Assembly (NCBI GenBank): GCA_963842975.1
Contig: CAWJIH010000009.1
Coordinates: 186,001 to 250,000, forward strand
Origin: JACJWR01 sp963842975
GTDB taxonomy: Bacteria > Actinomycetota > Actinomycetes > S36-B12 > UBA10799
DNA length: 64,000 bases
Direction: 5' to 3'
Part shown: positions 50,420-60,052 of the stretch, one piece after another
Position numbering within the stretch: the first letter of the stretch is position 1
How the letters are laid out: every line of letters starts with the position of its first letter
Position numbers and translations under genes: made by a program
The notes under the pieces: model-generated
Told to the model about the DNA's origin: nothing
Databases searched by the model: none
The model's input: only the letters and a program-made list of their open reading frames with translations

Positions 50420-52696
50420 CTACGCCTTGACCGAGGCAGTCTCGCCAGACTCCTCTTCGGCCAACGGATCAACGATCTCGGCAGCCTCTTCCTCGGTCTC
50501 AACGTGGACGTTTGGCAGCAGGCGGTCGAGCCAGGCGGGCAGATACCAGTTGGACTTGCCCAGCAGCGTCATCAACGAGGGCACCAGCACTAGCCGCACC
50601 ACGAAGGCGTCGAACAGCACGGCGAGTGCGAGTGCAAGACCGAACATCTTGATCGTGTTGTCGTCGCCGAATACGAACGAGATGAACACGCTGAACATGA
50701 TCGCGGCGGCCGCCATCACCACTCGCCCGGAACCGATCAGGCCGCGGCGCACGGACAGTCGGTTGTCGTGGGTGCGCGCCCACTCTTCCTGCATCCGCGA
50801 CACCAGGAACACCTGGTAGTCCATGCTCAGGCCGAACAGGATCGCGAACAGCATCACCGGCAGGAACGGCAGGATCGGTCCGGTGGAGGTGACCCCGAAC
50901 AGGCTGGCGAAGTTGCCCCATTGGAACACCGCCACCACGGCACCGAGCGCCGCACCGAAACTCAGCAACGAGGTCAACGCCCCGATGAGCGGCACGATGA
51001 ACGAGCGGAACAGCACAGTCAGGGCGAGGAAGCCCAGCAGCACGACCACCGCGAGGAAGGTCGGCAGCGCCTTCGAGAGCACATCCGAGAAGTCGCTGGT
51101 GACTGCGGTGGCGCCACCCACGTAAGCGGTGAGGCCGTTGGCCTGCGCGACCGGGGGAATCACCTCGGTGCGCAGGGATTCGAGCAGGTCCGACGTTTCC
51201 TCATTCTGCGGGCCAGTCGTTGGGATCACGGAGATGATCACGGCAGAGCCGTCCTCGGAAACCGAGCCCGTGCAACCAAAGACCGGAGAAGCCGACGCGA
51301 CACCGGGGGTGGCAGCCAGGGCAGCAGACAGTTCGTTGGCTCCGACGAGGGCCGGATCATCGAAGATGATGGAGGACACCTCACCTGGGACGGCACCCGG
51401 CGCGCACAGTTGCGCCGCCTCCGGAAGTTCGGCGACCACCAGGAACGGTCCGTTGGCTCCGGCACCGAACCCTTCCGTAGTGAGGTCGTAGGCGATCCGC
51501 GAGGTGTTGCCCTCCGCTTTGCCACCGGCATCCGGGAACCCCAGACGCATGTCAAGCACTGGGCTGGACAGTGCCAGCATGAAGACCAGCGCGATGCCGC
51601 CAAAGATCAGCGGTCGTTTCTGCAATATGCGGCCATAGCGCGCCAGTCCGCGTCCTTCGTTGCGGTGGCTGCGCTTTTCCCACGGCATCCGACCGGCGAA
51701 GGTCCTTTTCCCTAGCAGCGAGATGACGGCTGGGAGCAGGGTGACGGCCGTGAGCATGACCATCACCACGGTGACAGCGGCACCCACAGCGAGCCCGTTC
51801 ATGAAGCTGATGCCCAGCACAAACAGGCCGAGAAGGGCGATCACCACCGCGGTGCCAGCGAAGACCACAGCACGGCCGGCAGTATTCACCGCCTCGAGCG
51901 CCGCATCTTTTGGTTCCCGCCCTACGATGATGGCCTGTCGATAGCGGTTGATGACAAACAGGGCGTAGTCGATTCCCACGCCAAGGCCGATCATCGCTGC
52001 CAGTGTCGGTCCAAAGGTCGCGATGTCCATGAAGCCTGCGACCACCAAAACGATGCCGAGGCCGGCACCGAGGCCGATCAGTGCCACCAGGATCGGCATG
52101 AACGCCGCCAGCACTGAGGCGAACATGAACAGCATGATCGCGAAGCCGACCAGGATCCCGAAAATTTCGCTCTTCGGTGGTTCGGTCCCAGCGAACTCCA
52201 CCGCCTGACCAGCCACCCCGACGGTGAGGCCGTCGGTGTTGGCGGCCTCCACCTCATCGATCAAGGTCGTGATGTCGGCCAATGGCGGAGTGGTGGCGCC
52301 ACCGCTGAACACCACGGTGGCCCGGCCCACGGTTTGGTCCTCGTTCACGAGTCCTCGCGGTCCGGCATCTGGCACATACGGCGTTTCGACCGAGTCCACG
52401 GAGGGAATCTCGGCGATTGATGCCAGCAGTTCGTCGATCCGCGATTCCACTTCCGGGGCCGCGACGGTGCCCGACTCTGGCGAGAACACCACCGAGGCCT
52501 GTTGCGTGGCTGCCTGCGGGAATTGCTCGAGCAGGATGTCGGTCGCTGTTGTCGACTCGGTATCCGGCAGGTTGAAGGTGTCTTTGAACTCGCCTTGGAA
52601 CAGTGCGGCCGAGGTGAAGATGGCCGCCAGCGCGACGATCCAAACAATGACGGCCTGCCACGGCTTGTGCACAGCCCAGCGCGACACAGCACCCAT
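50420..52696 (-). CDS. MMPL-family transporter (RND superfamily)
   Basis: 758-residue RND-type membrane exporter. ATG 52696 has GGGAG five bases upstream. Twelve helices in the usual 1+5 / 1+5 pattern surround two periplasmic loops. VGLAAMIGLGVGIDYALFVINRYRQ-like signature is present around residue 240 as MIGLGVGIDYALFVINRYR, and the mirrored MLFAILFGLSMDYQVFLVSR near residue 640. Members export lipids, siderophores or antimicrobial compounds using the proton gradient. The acidic C-terminal tail ends at position 50420, 37 bp from the convergent rarA gene. The cargo is unknown. Confidence 0.9.
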   Translation of the reverse strand: MGAVSRWAVHKPWQAVIVWIVALAAIFTSAALFQGEFKDTFNLPDTESTTATDILLEQFPQAATQQASVVFSPESGTVAAPEVESRIDELLASIAEIPSVDSVETPYVPDAGPRGLVNEDQTVGRATVVFSGGATTPPLADITTLIDEVEAANTDGLTVGVAGQAVEFAGTEPPKSEIFGILVGFAIMLFMFASVLAAFMPILVALIGLGAGLGIVLVVAGFMDIATFGPTLAAMIGLGVGIDYALFVINRYRQAIIVGREPKDAALEAVNTAGRAVVFAGTAVVIALLGLFVLGISFMNGLAVGAAVTVVMVMLTAVTLLPAVISLLGKRTFAGRMPWEKRSHRNEGRGLARYGRILQKRPLIFGGIALVFMLALSSPVLDMRLGFPDAGGKAEGNTSRIAYDLTTEGFGAGANGPFLVVAELPEAAQLCAPGAVPGEVSSIIFDDPALVGANELSAALAATPGVASASPVFGCTGSVSEDGSAVIISVIPTTGPQNEETSDLLESLRTEVIPPVAQANGLTAYVGGATAVTSDFSDVLSKALPTFLAVVVLLGFLALTVLFRSFIVPLIGALTSLLSFGAALGAVVAVFQWGNFASLFGVTSTGPILPFLPVMLFAILFGLSMDYQVFLVSRMQEEWARTHDNRLSVRRGLIGSGRVVMAAAAIMFSVFISFVFGDDNTIKMFGLALALAVLFDAFVVRLVLVPSLMTLLGKSNWYLPAWLDRLLPNVHVETEEEAAEIVDPLAEEESGETASVKA

Positions 52697-52781
52697 GTAT
52701 TCTCCCGAGTCCAAAGCGGCACGTTGTGCGCCGCAGACCCCAATAGGCTACGACGAGGGCATCGGTCGCGCCTGCGCGCGC

Positions 52782-53213
52782 CTACTCGATTGTGATCGAA
52801 ACCTCGTAGGTCTCCTCGTCAGGTTCCTCCACCGTGACCACCGCGGTGCCAGCTGCCAATGCTTTGGCGCCTGGGTTGAAGGTGGCGGAACCGTCGGAGT
52901 AGCCCTGGGTCAACTCCAGAATGGAGGTGTCGGACGTGCTGATTTTGGTGTTGACCGGGTCGTCCACGGTGAACACGAGGGTGTCGCCGACCTTGGCTGT
53001 CGCACTGGTCGCGTCTTCGGGGATGATCACGGGGGGCAGCACACTACCTCCGATGGGGGATTCGCTGGCGGCTGCACTGGCAGAGGTTGCAGTGGCGGAG
53101 GGGGTGGCCTCGTCGCTGGAACTGTCCGATCCGCAGCCCGCGAAGAGTAGGAGACCAGCCGTGCCGGTGGCCGCGACGAGCGCAAGTGAGCGTGAGTTGC
53201 GAATGGTTGCCAT
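52782..53213 (-). CDS. Putative lipoprotein with Chagasin/Ig-like C-terminal domain
   Basis: 143-residue exported lipoprotein. The signal sequence ends in the lipobox LFAGC with Cys27 as the lipidated residue. A Ser/Ala/Thr-rich linker of about 25 residues follows. The C-terminal ~80 residues look like a small beta-sandwich: VGDTLVFTVDDPVNTKIS, SILELTQGYSDGSATFNPGA and GTAVVTVEE, a layout like Chagasin-type protease inhibitors or bacterial Ig repeats. It is upstream of the MMPL transporter on the same strand with an 85-bp gap. A role as a surface protease inhibitor is only a guess from the fold pattern. Confidence 0.72.
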   Translation of the reverse strand: MATIRNSRSLALVAATGTAGLLLFAGCGSDSSSDEATPSATATSASAAASESPIGGSVLPPVIIPEDATSATAKVGDTLVFTVDDPVNTKISTSDTSILELTQGYSDGSATFNPGAKALAAGTAVVTVEEPDEETYEVSITIE

Positions 53214-53257
53214 GGGTGCCTCCCGAGAAGTTGTGCACTGACAACTCGATCGTAGCC

Positions 53258-54163
53258 CTACAACTGACCCAAAATGTGGGCATCCAAGAGCCGGTCAGTG
53301 GTGATCGGCACTTCCATCTGCGGGCAGTGGCCGATGCCGGGCATCACCACCACAGTGCCGCCGCTGATCGTGTGGGCCACCCGGCTGGCGATCGCTGGAT
53401 CAACCAGTCGATCTTCGGTACCGAAAAGCCCCAAGACCGGCATCGTCACGTCGTCCAAGCGGCGCCAGAGGTAATCCCGCCGCCACGGCAAGAAGCCTCG
53501 TCCGAGCCCACGACTCGAACCGACGAAGGCGTGCCATACGTGCGGCAGCCCGTGCCGGAGTTGCTGCTCCACAACTGCCTCGGCTTTCCGCAGCGGGTTG
53601 ATGCGAGCTTGGTCGCCGAAGACGAGGTTGAGGGTCTCATCGACTCGCTCCTGCGGGCTTTGGTTGCCTCGGGCCCATTCCAGTAGGTCTGCCGCGCGCG
53701 GGGCAAGTCCCAACAGGATGGGAAGTTTCTCGACGCCGAACTTGACGTGCGGCAGTGCTGGGGCGAGCAATGTGAGGGTGGCGACAAGATCGGGTCGTTC
53801 CGCAGCGACCACGGTGACGACTGCCCCGCCGAGGGAGTTGCCGACCAGGTGTACCGGGTTTGGCAACGTTTCGATAAAGGCGATCACCAGACGCGCATGC
53901 CGGGTCAGTGAATAGTCGCCCATGGGGTCCGGCTCGGACCTGCCGAATCCAGGAAGATCCAGGGCGGCAACAGTCCGACCCCGGGCCGTCTGCAGGTGCA
54001 TCAAGTCGGTCCAGTTCGCGGAACTGCCGCCCAGACCGTGGATCATCATCACGTCGACTTCGTCGGTGTCTGGATGGGATCTGCGGACGAAAACATCAAG
54101 CCCGTCGACCTGCTCGAATCGGCCGTCCATGATCGGCGTCTGCAACGCTTGATCTATCACCAC
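53258..54163 (-). CDS. Alpha/beta hydrolase
   Basis: About 301 residues from GTG 54163. In-frame GTG 54160, ATG 54130 and ATG 54193 are possible alternatives, and no clear ribosome site decides between them. The alpha/beta-hydrolase core is clear: MMIHGLGGSSANW (oxyanion loop), LDLPGFGRSEPD, nucleophile elbow LVGNSLGGAVV, Asp region VLGLFGTEDRLVDP and the catalytic His in VVMPGIGHCPQME. This is the order of C-C hydrolases, epoxide hydrolases and lipase-like enzymes; the substrate is unknown. It is divergent from the YgfG-like decarboxylase with a very short gap, so promoters of the two may overlap. Confidence 0.85.
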   Translation of the reverse strand: MVIDQALQTPIMDGRFEQVDGLDVFVRRSHPDTDEVDVMMIHGLGGSSANWTDLMHLQTARGRTVAALDLPGFGRSEPDPMGDYSLTRHARLVIAFIETLPNPVHLVGNSLGGAVVTVVAAERPDLVATLTLLAPALPHVKFGVEKLPILLGLAPRAADLLEWARGNQSPQERVDETLNLVFGDQARINPLRKAEAVVEQQLRHGLPHVWHAFVGSSRGLGRGFLPWRRDYLWRRLDDVTMPVLGLFGTEDRLVDPAIASRVAHTISGGTVVVMPGIGHCPQMEVPITTDRLLDAHILGQL

Positions 54164-54191
54164 GGGGTCAGAGTACGCGTCGATGACTAGC

Positions 54192-54968
54192 ATGGCGACC
54201 ATGCCGTTGGTCACGCTCGACGTTCACGACACCATCGCCACCGTGACCTTGCGTCGCACCGACAAGTTGAACTCCCTGGACTCCGGCATGATCGCGGAAC
54301 TCGGCGAGGCTTTGGAACGCGGTGCTGCGACCGCTCGGGTCGTGGTGCTGCGAGCCGAACCGGGCGTGTCCGTATTCTCCGCGGGGCACGACATCGACGA
54401 CGTCCCGGTGCACGCAGACCCGCATGAATGGGACAACCCGGTCGAGGCCGTGATCGCCGGGATCCCGGGGTTGCCGGTGCCGGTGATTGCGGCGGTGGAA
54501 GGCAGCGTCTGGGGTGCGGCCTGCAACCTGGTGGTGGCCTGCGACCTCATCGTGGCAACCGAGTCCTCGACCTTCGCAATCACGCCGGCCAAATTGGGTG
54601 TCCCATACTTCCGCGGGGGCTTGGCGATTTTCGCGCGCTCACTGCCGCTGCACGTGGTGAAGGCCATGTTCTTCACGGCGGAGCCGATCACCGCCGCGCA
54701 GGCACACGGCTATGGCCTCGTCCACCAAGTCGCGGCCGACGGTGCGGACCTCGAGGTCCGGGTGGAGCGGCTGGCTCGTCGGATAGCTTCCCTTGCCCCG
54801 CTGACGATCCGTTCGGTGAAAGCGGAGTTGGATGCCCTCGATGGACTCACCGACGTAGATGATGCGGGTCTCGCAGCGCTGCGCGAGCAGGCTTGGCTCA
54901 GTGCCGACGTCAAGGAAGGCGTGGCTGCCTTTCGGGATCGTCGGCGGCCGAACTTCGAAGGCGTGTAG
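54192..54968 (+). CDS. Enoyl-CoA hydratase/isomerase, methylmalonyl-CoA decarboxylase-like
   Basis: 258-residue crotonase-fold protein. In-frame ATGs at 54183, 54192 and 54201 are all possible; none has a strong ribosome site. It strongly resembles E. coli ScpB/YgfG in VFSAGHDIDDVP, EGSVWGAACNLVVACDLIVAT, STFAITPAKLGVPYF, FFTAEPITAAQAHGYGLVHQV and the terminal RRRPNFEGV. ScpB decarboxylates methylmalonyl-CoA to propionyl-CoA. That would link to the propionyl-CoA synthetase gene at the start of the window, although the two are 53 kb apart. Other crotonase reactions cannot be excluded. It is followed by 200 bp of non-coding sequence and then a PTS gene. Confidence 0.8.
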   Translation: MATMPLVTLDVHDTIATVTLRRTDKLNSLDSGMIAELGEALERGAATARVVVLRAEPGVSVFSAGHDIDDVPVHADPHEWDNPVEAVIAGIPGLPVPVIAAVEGSVWGAACNLVVACDLIVATESSTFAITPAKLGVPYFRGGLAIFARSLPLHVVKAMFFTAEPITAAQAHGYGLVHQVAADGADLEVRVERLARRIASLAPLTIRSVKAELDALDGLTDVDDAGLAALREQAWLSADVKEGVAAFRDRRRPNFEGV

Positions 54969-55168
54969 CAGTCGAAATCCGACACCAGATCGATGTGAAG
55001 TTTCGGTCGGGTAGGCCGCAAATTTTTTGTGAATTTTCTCTCGGTTCGTCCTGACACAGTGTTTGGCCAGCGACAGAATATCGTCACCAATGGCATTCCC
55101 AGGCGTGTCTGGTGGGGGCATTACTGCTCTTCAACCTTCGCATGCTGGGCCTAGGAGACAGGATTGGC

Positions 55169-57337
55169 ATGGCTACCACGCAGAACTCCGCGGCGGAGGA
55201 GATCGTCGCCAAGATTGGTGGGCCAGAGAACATCACCAGCCTCACCCACTGCGCGACGCGGTTGCGTTTTACCCTTCGGGACGCATCTAAAGTCGACGCA
55301 AAGGGGCTTGATTCGATCAAGGCGGTCATGGGAACCGTCCCGCAAGGTGGTGATCGATATCAGGTGATCATTGGCGGCGGTGTTCAAACGGTCTACAACC
55401 AGATCATGAACCTCCCCTCGATGAATACCGGGGCGGCAAAGGCCCAGCCACTCTCCGACGAAGAGGTGAAGGCTGCGGAGCGGGCCAAGTCTCGTGGCAA
55501 GTCGGCGGTGCTCGATAGCTTCTTCGAGTACTTGTCTGATTCGTTCCGGCCACTGCTTGGCGTGCTGCTTGGAGCCTCGCTGATCATCGCCTTCGCGGCC
55601 GTGCTGGACGCCTTCGGGTTGGTGGACTTCCGCTCGGAGAACAAGCCAGCTACCTGGGTCTTCGTTGACGCGATGTGGCGATCGGTCTTCTACTTCTTGC
55701 CGATCATGGTGGCCTACAACGCGGCCCGAAAGCTCAACGTTGACGCCTGGGTGGGTGCCGCGGTGATGGCTGCGATTATGACGCCCGAGTTTGCCAGCCT
55801 CAGTGACCCGGACCGGTTCCCGGACTTGGTCTGCACTACCAACGAGACGTTGGGCACCGAATCCTGCGTGGCGCGAGTCTTTGGGCTCCCGCTGCAGCTG
55901 AATGAGTACGGCGGCCAGGTCTTCGTGCCACTGATCATGATTCCGTTGCTCGCGCTCGTGTACCACGGGCTCAAGCGCGTCATCCCAGAGAACGTCCAAT
56001 TGGTGTTCGTGCCGTTCTTCACGATGCTCGTCATGATCCCGTTCACCGCCTTCCTGATTGGCCCGCTTGGCGTCTGGCTGGGCAACGGCCTCGGCACCTT
56101 CTTGGCTTGGCTGAACAGCGACTTCCCACTGTTCTTCGCGGTCTTGATCCCGCTGCTGTACCCGTTCCTCGTGCCGCTGGGCTTGCACTGGCCGCTGAAC
56201 GCCCTGATGTTGCAGAACATCAGTGTGCTCGGGTACGACTTCATTCAGGGCCCGATGGGAGCCTGGAACTTCGCCTGCTTCGGTGCCACTGCAGGTGTGC
56301 TGGTGCTCTCGCTGAGGGACCGGGACCGCCAGATGCGCCAGACTTCGACGGGTGCTCTTGCCGCGGGATTGATGGGTGGTATCTCCGAACCGTCGCTCTA
56401 CGGTATCCATCTCCGCTACAAGAAGATCTATCCCAGAATGCTGGTTGGTTGCCTCGTCGGTGGTGTGATCATCGGCATGCTGGGAGGCGTGAACACTGGA
56501 GTGTTCGCCTTCACCTCCTTGCTGACCATCCCGGTCTTCGATCCCATCTTTGTCTACGTGATCGCCATCACGGCGGCATTCTTCAGCGCCATGTTCATGG
56601 TCATCATCTTCGGCTTCCGGACCCCGGAGCAGAAGGCTGCTGCACTCGCCGAGCAGGAAGCCGAGCACCAGGCATTCCTGGCGGAGCAGGCGGCCGAAGC
56701 CAAGTTGGCCGAGGCTGATGCCAAGGAGCCGGCGCTGGTCGGGGCTGGCGTTGGTGCCGGCACTGCGGCTGTGGCAGGTGCTGGTGCCGCCACTGCTGTT
56801 GTCCGCGATGGCGGATCTGGGTCGAGCGACTCGGCCAGCGCTGCTGCAGCGGGTGCTGCTGGTGCTGCTGGTGCGGCTGGATCGCCGACGAACGAGGTCC
56901 ATGCTCCGATCTCCGGTCAGGTGATCGCGTTGGAGGACGTCAACGATCCGGTCTTCTCCTCCAAGATTCTTGGCGAGGGTGTGGGCATCGCTCCCGCCGA
57001 TGGGAATCTGGTGGCACCGGTCAGCGGTCGGTTGATGTCGGTATTGCCGCACGCCTATGGGATCGGCACCGACGATGGTGTCGAGGTTCTCGTGCACGTC
57101 GGTATCGACACAGTGCAACTGGAGGGCCAGCACTTCTCGACGGTGGTCTCCGAGGGTCAGCACGTGAACGCTGGCGACCCGATGTGCACAGTCGACTTCC
57201 CGAGCATCAAGGAGGCCGGCTACGACACCACAGTGTTGATGACTGTCACGAATACCTCGTCGATGTCATCGGTGTCCCCGCGTCACGCTGGCGGCACGGT
57301 CACCGCGGGCGATGCGGTGATTGACGTCACTCCCTAG
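55169..57337 (+). CDS. PTS sugar transporter EIIBCA (beta-glucoside/glucose family)
   Basis: 722-residue fused permease. The N-terminal IIB domain has its phosphocysteine C28 in SLTHCATRLRFTLRD. The IIC domain (residues ~120-480) has about ten helices with SDSFRPLLGVLLGASLI and GGISEPSLYGIHLRYKKIYPRM. A linker of about 70 residues rich in Ala, Gly and Ser follows. The C-terminal IIA domain shows VAPVSGRLMSVLPHAYG and the phosphohistidine in EVLVHVGIDTVQLEG. The B-C-A order matches the BglF/BglP group (beta-glucosides, also sucrose or trehalose). Unlike NagE it needs only HPr from the pts operon. It ends at a strong terminator. Substrate is not fixed by sequence. Confidence 0.9.
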   Translation: MATTQNSAAEEIVAKIGGPENITSLTHCATRLRFTLRDASKVDAKGLDSIKAVMGTVPQGGDRYQVIIGGGVQTVYNQIMNLPSMNTGAAKAQPLSDEEVKAAERAKSRGKSAVLDSFFEYLSDSFRPLLGVLLGASLIIAFAAVLDAFGLVDFRSENKPATWVFVDAMWRSVFYFLPIMVAYNAARKLNVDAWVGAAVMAAIMTPEFASLSDPDRFPDLVCTTNETLGTESCVARVFGLPLQLNEYGGQVFVPLIMIPLLALVYHGLKRVIPENVQLVFVPFFTMLVMIPFTAFLIGPLGVWLGNGLGTFLAWLNSDFPLFFAVLIPLLYPFLVPLGLHWPLNALMLQNISVLGYDFIQGPMGAWNFACFGATAGVLVLSLRDRDRQMRQTSTGALAAGLMGGISEPSLYGIHLRYKKIYPRMLVGCLVGGVIIGMLGGVNTGVFAFTSLLTIPVFDPIFVYVIAITAAFFSAMFMVIIFGFRTPEQKAAALAEQEAEHQAFLAEQAAEAKLAEADAKEPALVGAGVGAGTAAVAGAGAATAVVRDGGSGSSDSASAAAAGAAGAAGAAGSPTNEVHAPISGQVIALEDVNDPVFSSKILGEGVGIAPADGNLVAPVSGRLMSVLPHAYGIGTDDGVEVLVHVGIDTVQLEGQHFSTVVSEGQHVNAGDPMCTVDFPSIKEAGYDTTVLMTVTNTSSMSSVSPRHAGGTVTAGDAVIDVTP

Positions 57338-57338
57338 T

Positions 57339-57389
57339 GACACGCAGCAGCCCCGGGGCCCGACCGGCCCCGGGGCTTTTGCGTGTCGG
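57339..57389 (+). terminator. Rho-independent terminator after the EIIBCA gene
   Basis: Stem AGCCCCGGGGCC (57349-57360) paired with GGCCCCGGGGCT (57366-57377) around a CGACC loop, followed by TTTT. Outer GACACGC and GCGTGTC extend the stem. The convergent subtilase gene ends at 57405, so it may act in both directions, although the T-run favours the plus strand. Confidence 0.85.
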
Positions 57390-57404
57390 CGACGGGTGGA
57401 CTCC

Positions 57405-59918
57405 CTATTTGAAGTAGCCGAGGGTGTCGAGAATGGCGTGGTTGCCAGCAGCGGACCCGTTGTAGATGCTCACGCGCCGGTCGGCCGGAACCGCCACGAT
57501 GCTGGCGTTAGCTCGGGTGTAGCCGGGCCCCGGCCAGTTGAGTGCGGATGCTCCCACGAGCGAGACCGAAGCGGGGAAAACCCGCATGTGCCCGCTAGCG
57601 GAGGTGCTGGGCGCGGTGAGGTTGTAGGCGATGGCGGTAGCGCCGGAGGGCACCACACCGAGCGTCTCCAGGTAGCCATTCGCATCGCGGCCGTTGTTGA
57701 CCAGTACGGTTCGCACCACCTGGCCGATGCCGGTGCCAAGCGGCCCGGGACTCGGTAGTGGGGCGCGCGAGTCATAGGCCCGAGCCGGATCGGTGGCGTA
57801 GAAATAGCCACCTGATCCGGCACGGTAATAGCCCACAACATCGACCAGGAAGCGCACCGGGGCCCCTGCCGCGTTATACACCCGGATCGTGCGATCGGCC
57901 GCCAATCGCACCTGCAGTCCGTTCGCCACCACGTCGCCTGTTCCGGTCCAGTTGATGGTCGACGCCGGGGACGATGCCTTGTCGCCAGGGAACACCCGCA
58001 TGTGCCCGCCAGCGTTCGGTCGCACGACCGTGATGTTGTACGCAACCGCCGTTGCCCCAGCCGGTACCACGTTGGTGGCCCCGCCTTCGGATGGCAGTTG
58101 ATTCGCCACCGAGACCGTGCGAGTTGCGCCAGGAGCCAACGGTGCGGCCCCTGCGTCGTAGACCCGCACCGGGGTCACCGCGGTGAAACGTCCGCCAGTT
58201 GGGGCTGCGGCGGCTGGCATGAAGTACCCCACCACGTCGATCAGGGCATTGGTCGGACCGCCCGCGGCGTTGTAGACCTTGATTCGCCGCTGCCCATCGA
58301 TCCGGGTGATCAGGCCATTGGCGATGGTGGAGTTGGCCCCAAAGTTGATTGCCGAAGCGGCGGGGAGTGGAGCGTCGCCGGGCATCACACGCATATGTCC
58401 GGACCATGCGCCGGCAGGTACCGTCAGGTTGTATGCCACTGCAAGCGCACCCGCAGGAACTACCCCGGATGCACCTCCGTGCCAGGCAATCTGGTTGGCC
58501 ACTGAGATGGTTCTGGCTTCGCGGGAACCCAGCGGACCATCGCCGCCCTGCATCGGCCGAGTATCAAGCACCCTGACCGGATCGATGGGGATGAATACCG
58601 AGGCCGGTGGCGCCGTGAGGGGAGGTGGGATGTGGAGAAGTCGTTTGGCGTCACTCGGGACTGACGGCAGGAAATCGACCGCGGTGGCTTGCGTGCCGAG
58701 TCGCTGCCACACCTGGGCCGGAGTCATCGTCGGTGCCAGCGAAAGCAGTCGTGCCACCGCTCCCGTGACATGCGGGGCGGCCATTGATGTGCCGTCCATC
58801 CTCATGGTCGCAGTGTCAGAGGTGGAGTACGCGGAGTAGATGCCCGTGCCTGGTGCGTAGATGTCGGTGCAGGGGCCATAGTTGGAAAAGTTGGCGTCAT
58901 CATCCGGGTAGGTCGAGGCGTTCACCGTGATGGCCTCCGAGACCCGAGCCGGACTCACGTTGCAGGCATTGTCGGCCTCGTTGCCTGAGGCCGCCACTAC
59001 TGTGATGTTGTCGAGGACCGCTCGCCGGACGGCATCATCGACACCACTGCTGGGTGGAGTGCCGAGACTGAGATTAACCACGGCCGGACTGCTGTATGGG
59101 TGGTCGTTCACGATCCAGTTGAGGGCCGAAATGAGGTCCGATACCGTCCCCGAGTTGCTGCAATCCATAACTCGGACCGGGACGATTTGGGCACTCTTGG
59201 CGATTCCGTAGGTGGTTCCGGCGATCGTGCCAGCCACGTGCGTGCCGTGCCCATGGCAGTCCTGAACTCCCCTTCCATCGTCGATCGTGTAGGCGCCACG
59301 GGGGACCCTGCCGACAAACTCCTGATGGCTGGTGCGGAGTCCGGTGTCGACGACATATGCCGTCACCCCGGAGCCGGCGGTGTCGTAGTTGTACCTAGTG
59401 TCGAGTCCCGAACGTTGATCGACTCGATCAAGGCCCCAAGGCGCTGTCCCCTGGGTGGCGGCAGGCGTGACGGGATCCGCGAACATTCGTACCCGGTAGT
59501 TCGGCTCGGCCCATTCGATGGCAGACGAAGTCGCCAGCGATGCCGCCGTTGCCGCCGCTTGCTCGACCGAGACCGCGGCGGGGAAGTCGAGGATGCGCAC
59601 GCCGAAGCCGAGGTCACCTCCATCGGCGAGGTCGACCCACGGCACCTGCTCGGATCCGGTCACCTGACCCTGCGGCGTCAATGGGGCAGACCCCTCGGAG
59701 AAGGAGACGATAAGCGACTCCACCTCCGGTGCAACTTCGTACTCGGAGGTCACCAGCGGGGCGCCGCCGGGCTTGAGTTCGCCGGTGTCCGCAGTTGCGG
59801 TACTGGCTGGCGCCGGGGCCGCCATGAGGGCCAGCCCGAGCCCTGTGGCAGCCACCACGACACATCCCCGAAACACCATCCGATGTGCCTCGCTGTGTTT
59901 CCGATTGCGCTGCTTCAT
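57405..59918 (-). CDS. Secreted S8 (subtilisin-like) serine protease with three C-terminal beta modules
   Basis: 837-residue exported protease from ATG 59918. The signal peptide runs to about residue 40 (VVVAATGLGLALMAAPAPAS), then an I9-like propeptide region to ~150. Catalytic Asp191 is in YVVDTGLRTSH, His224 in CHGHGTHVAGTIAG and Ser378 in DGTSMAAPHVTG, with the oxyanion Asn in ASGNEADN. Cysteines near 221, 253, 319 and 350 suggest disulfides. Residues 441-837 are three homologous ~130-residue beta-rich modules, each with DPVRVxDTR-type and VPAGATAVAYN motifs. It is probably an extracellular or surface protease. The neighbouring genes do not suggest a target. Confidence 0.92.
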   Translation of the reverse strand: MKQRNRKHSEAHRMVFRGCVVVAATGLGLALMAAPAPASTATADTGELKPGGAPLVTSEYEVAPEVESLIVSFSEGSAPLTPQGQVTGSEQVPWVDLADGGDLGFGVRILDFPAAVSVEQAAATAASLATSSAIEWAEPNYRVRMFADPVTPAATQGTAPWGLDRVDQRSGLDTRYNYDTAGSGVTAYVVDTGLRTSHQEFVGRVPRGAYTIDDGRGVQDCHGHGTHVAGTIAGTTYGIAKSAQIVPVRVMDCSNSGTVSDLISALNWIVNDHPYSSPAVVNLSLGTPPSSGVDDAVRRAVLDNITVVAASGNEADNACNVSPARVSEAITVNASTYPDDDANFSNYGPCTDIYAPGTGIYSAYSTSDTATMRMDGTSMAAPHVTGAVARLLSLAPTMTPAQVWQRLGTQATAVDFLPSVPSDAKRLLHIPPPLTAPPASVFIPIDPVRVLDTRPMQGGDGPLGSREARTISVANQIAWHGGASGVVPAGALAVAYNLTVPAGAWSGHMRVMPGDAPLPAASAINFGANSTIANGLITRIDGQRRIKVYNAAGGPTNALIDVVGYFMPAAAAPTGGRFTAVTPVRVYDAGAAPLAPGATRTVSVANQLPSEGGATNVVPAGATAVAYNITVVRPNAGGHMRVFPGDKASSPASTINWTGTGDVVANGLQVRLAADRTIRVYNAAGAPVRFLVDVVGYYRAGSGGYFYATDPARAYDSRAPLPSPGPLGTGIGQVVRTVLVNNGRDANGYLETLGVVPSGATAIAYNLTAPSTSASGHMRVFPASVSLVGASALNWPGPGYTRANASIVAVPADRRVSIYNGSAAGNHAILDTLGYFK
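57408..58598 (-). repeat. Three tandem C-terminal modules of the subtilase
   Basis: Modules at residues 441-575, 576-704 and 705-837. Each has an opening x-P-V/A-R-x-Y/L-D motif, a V-P-A/S-G-A-x-A-V/I-A-Y-N block, a G-H-M-R-V-F/M-P segment and an end N-A-x-I-D-V/T-V/L-G-Y. Such modules occur in many actinobacterial exported proteins, probably for surface binding. Confidence 0.85.
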
Positions 59919-60052
59919 CGCGCACCCCTTCCAGCCCGCGTGGGTGCACGATTCGCGCCCGGATCAGTGTCGCAACCGAACATCCTCCACTTTCACCGTA
60001 CGCCTGGCGTGGACGGATCGAGTAAGGGAGCGGCCGCGGAGCGCACCCAGGC

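Noticed and set aside
55151..57163. 670-codon minus-strand frame opposite the EIIBCA gene
   Set aside because: The plus-strand permease is unambiguous. The opposite translation is rich in His, Arg and Glu, without domains, as expected from antisense of a membrane protein.
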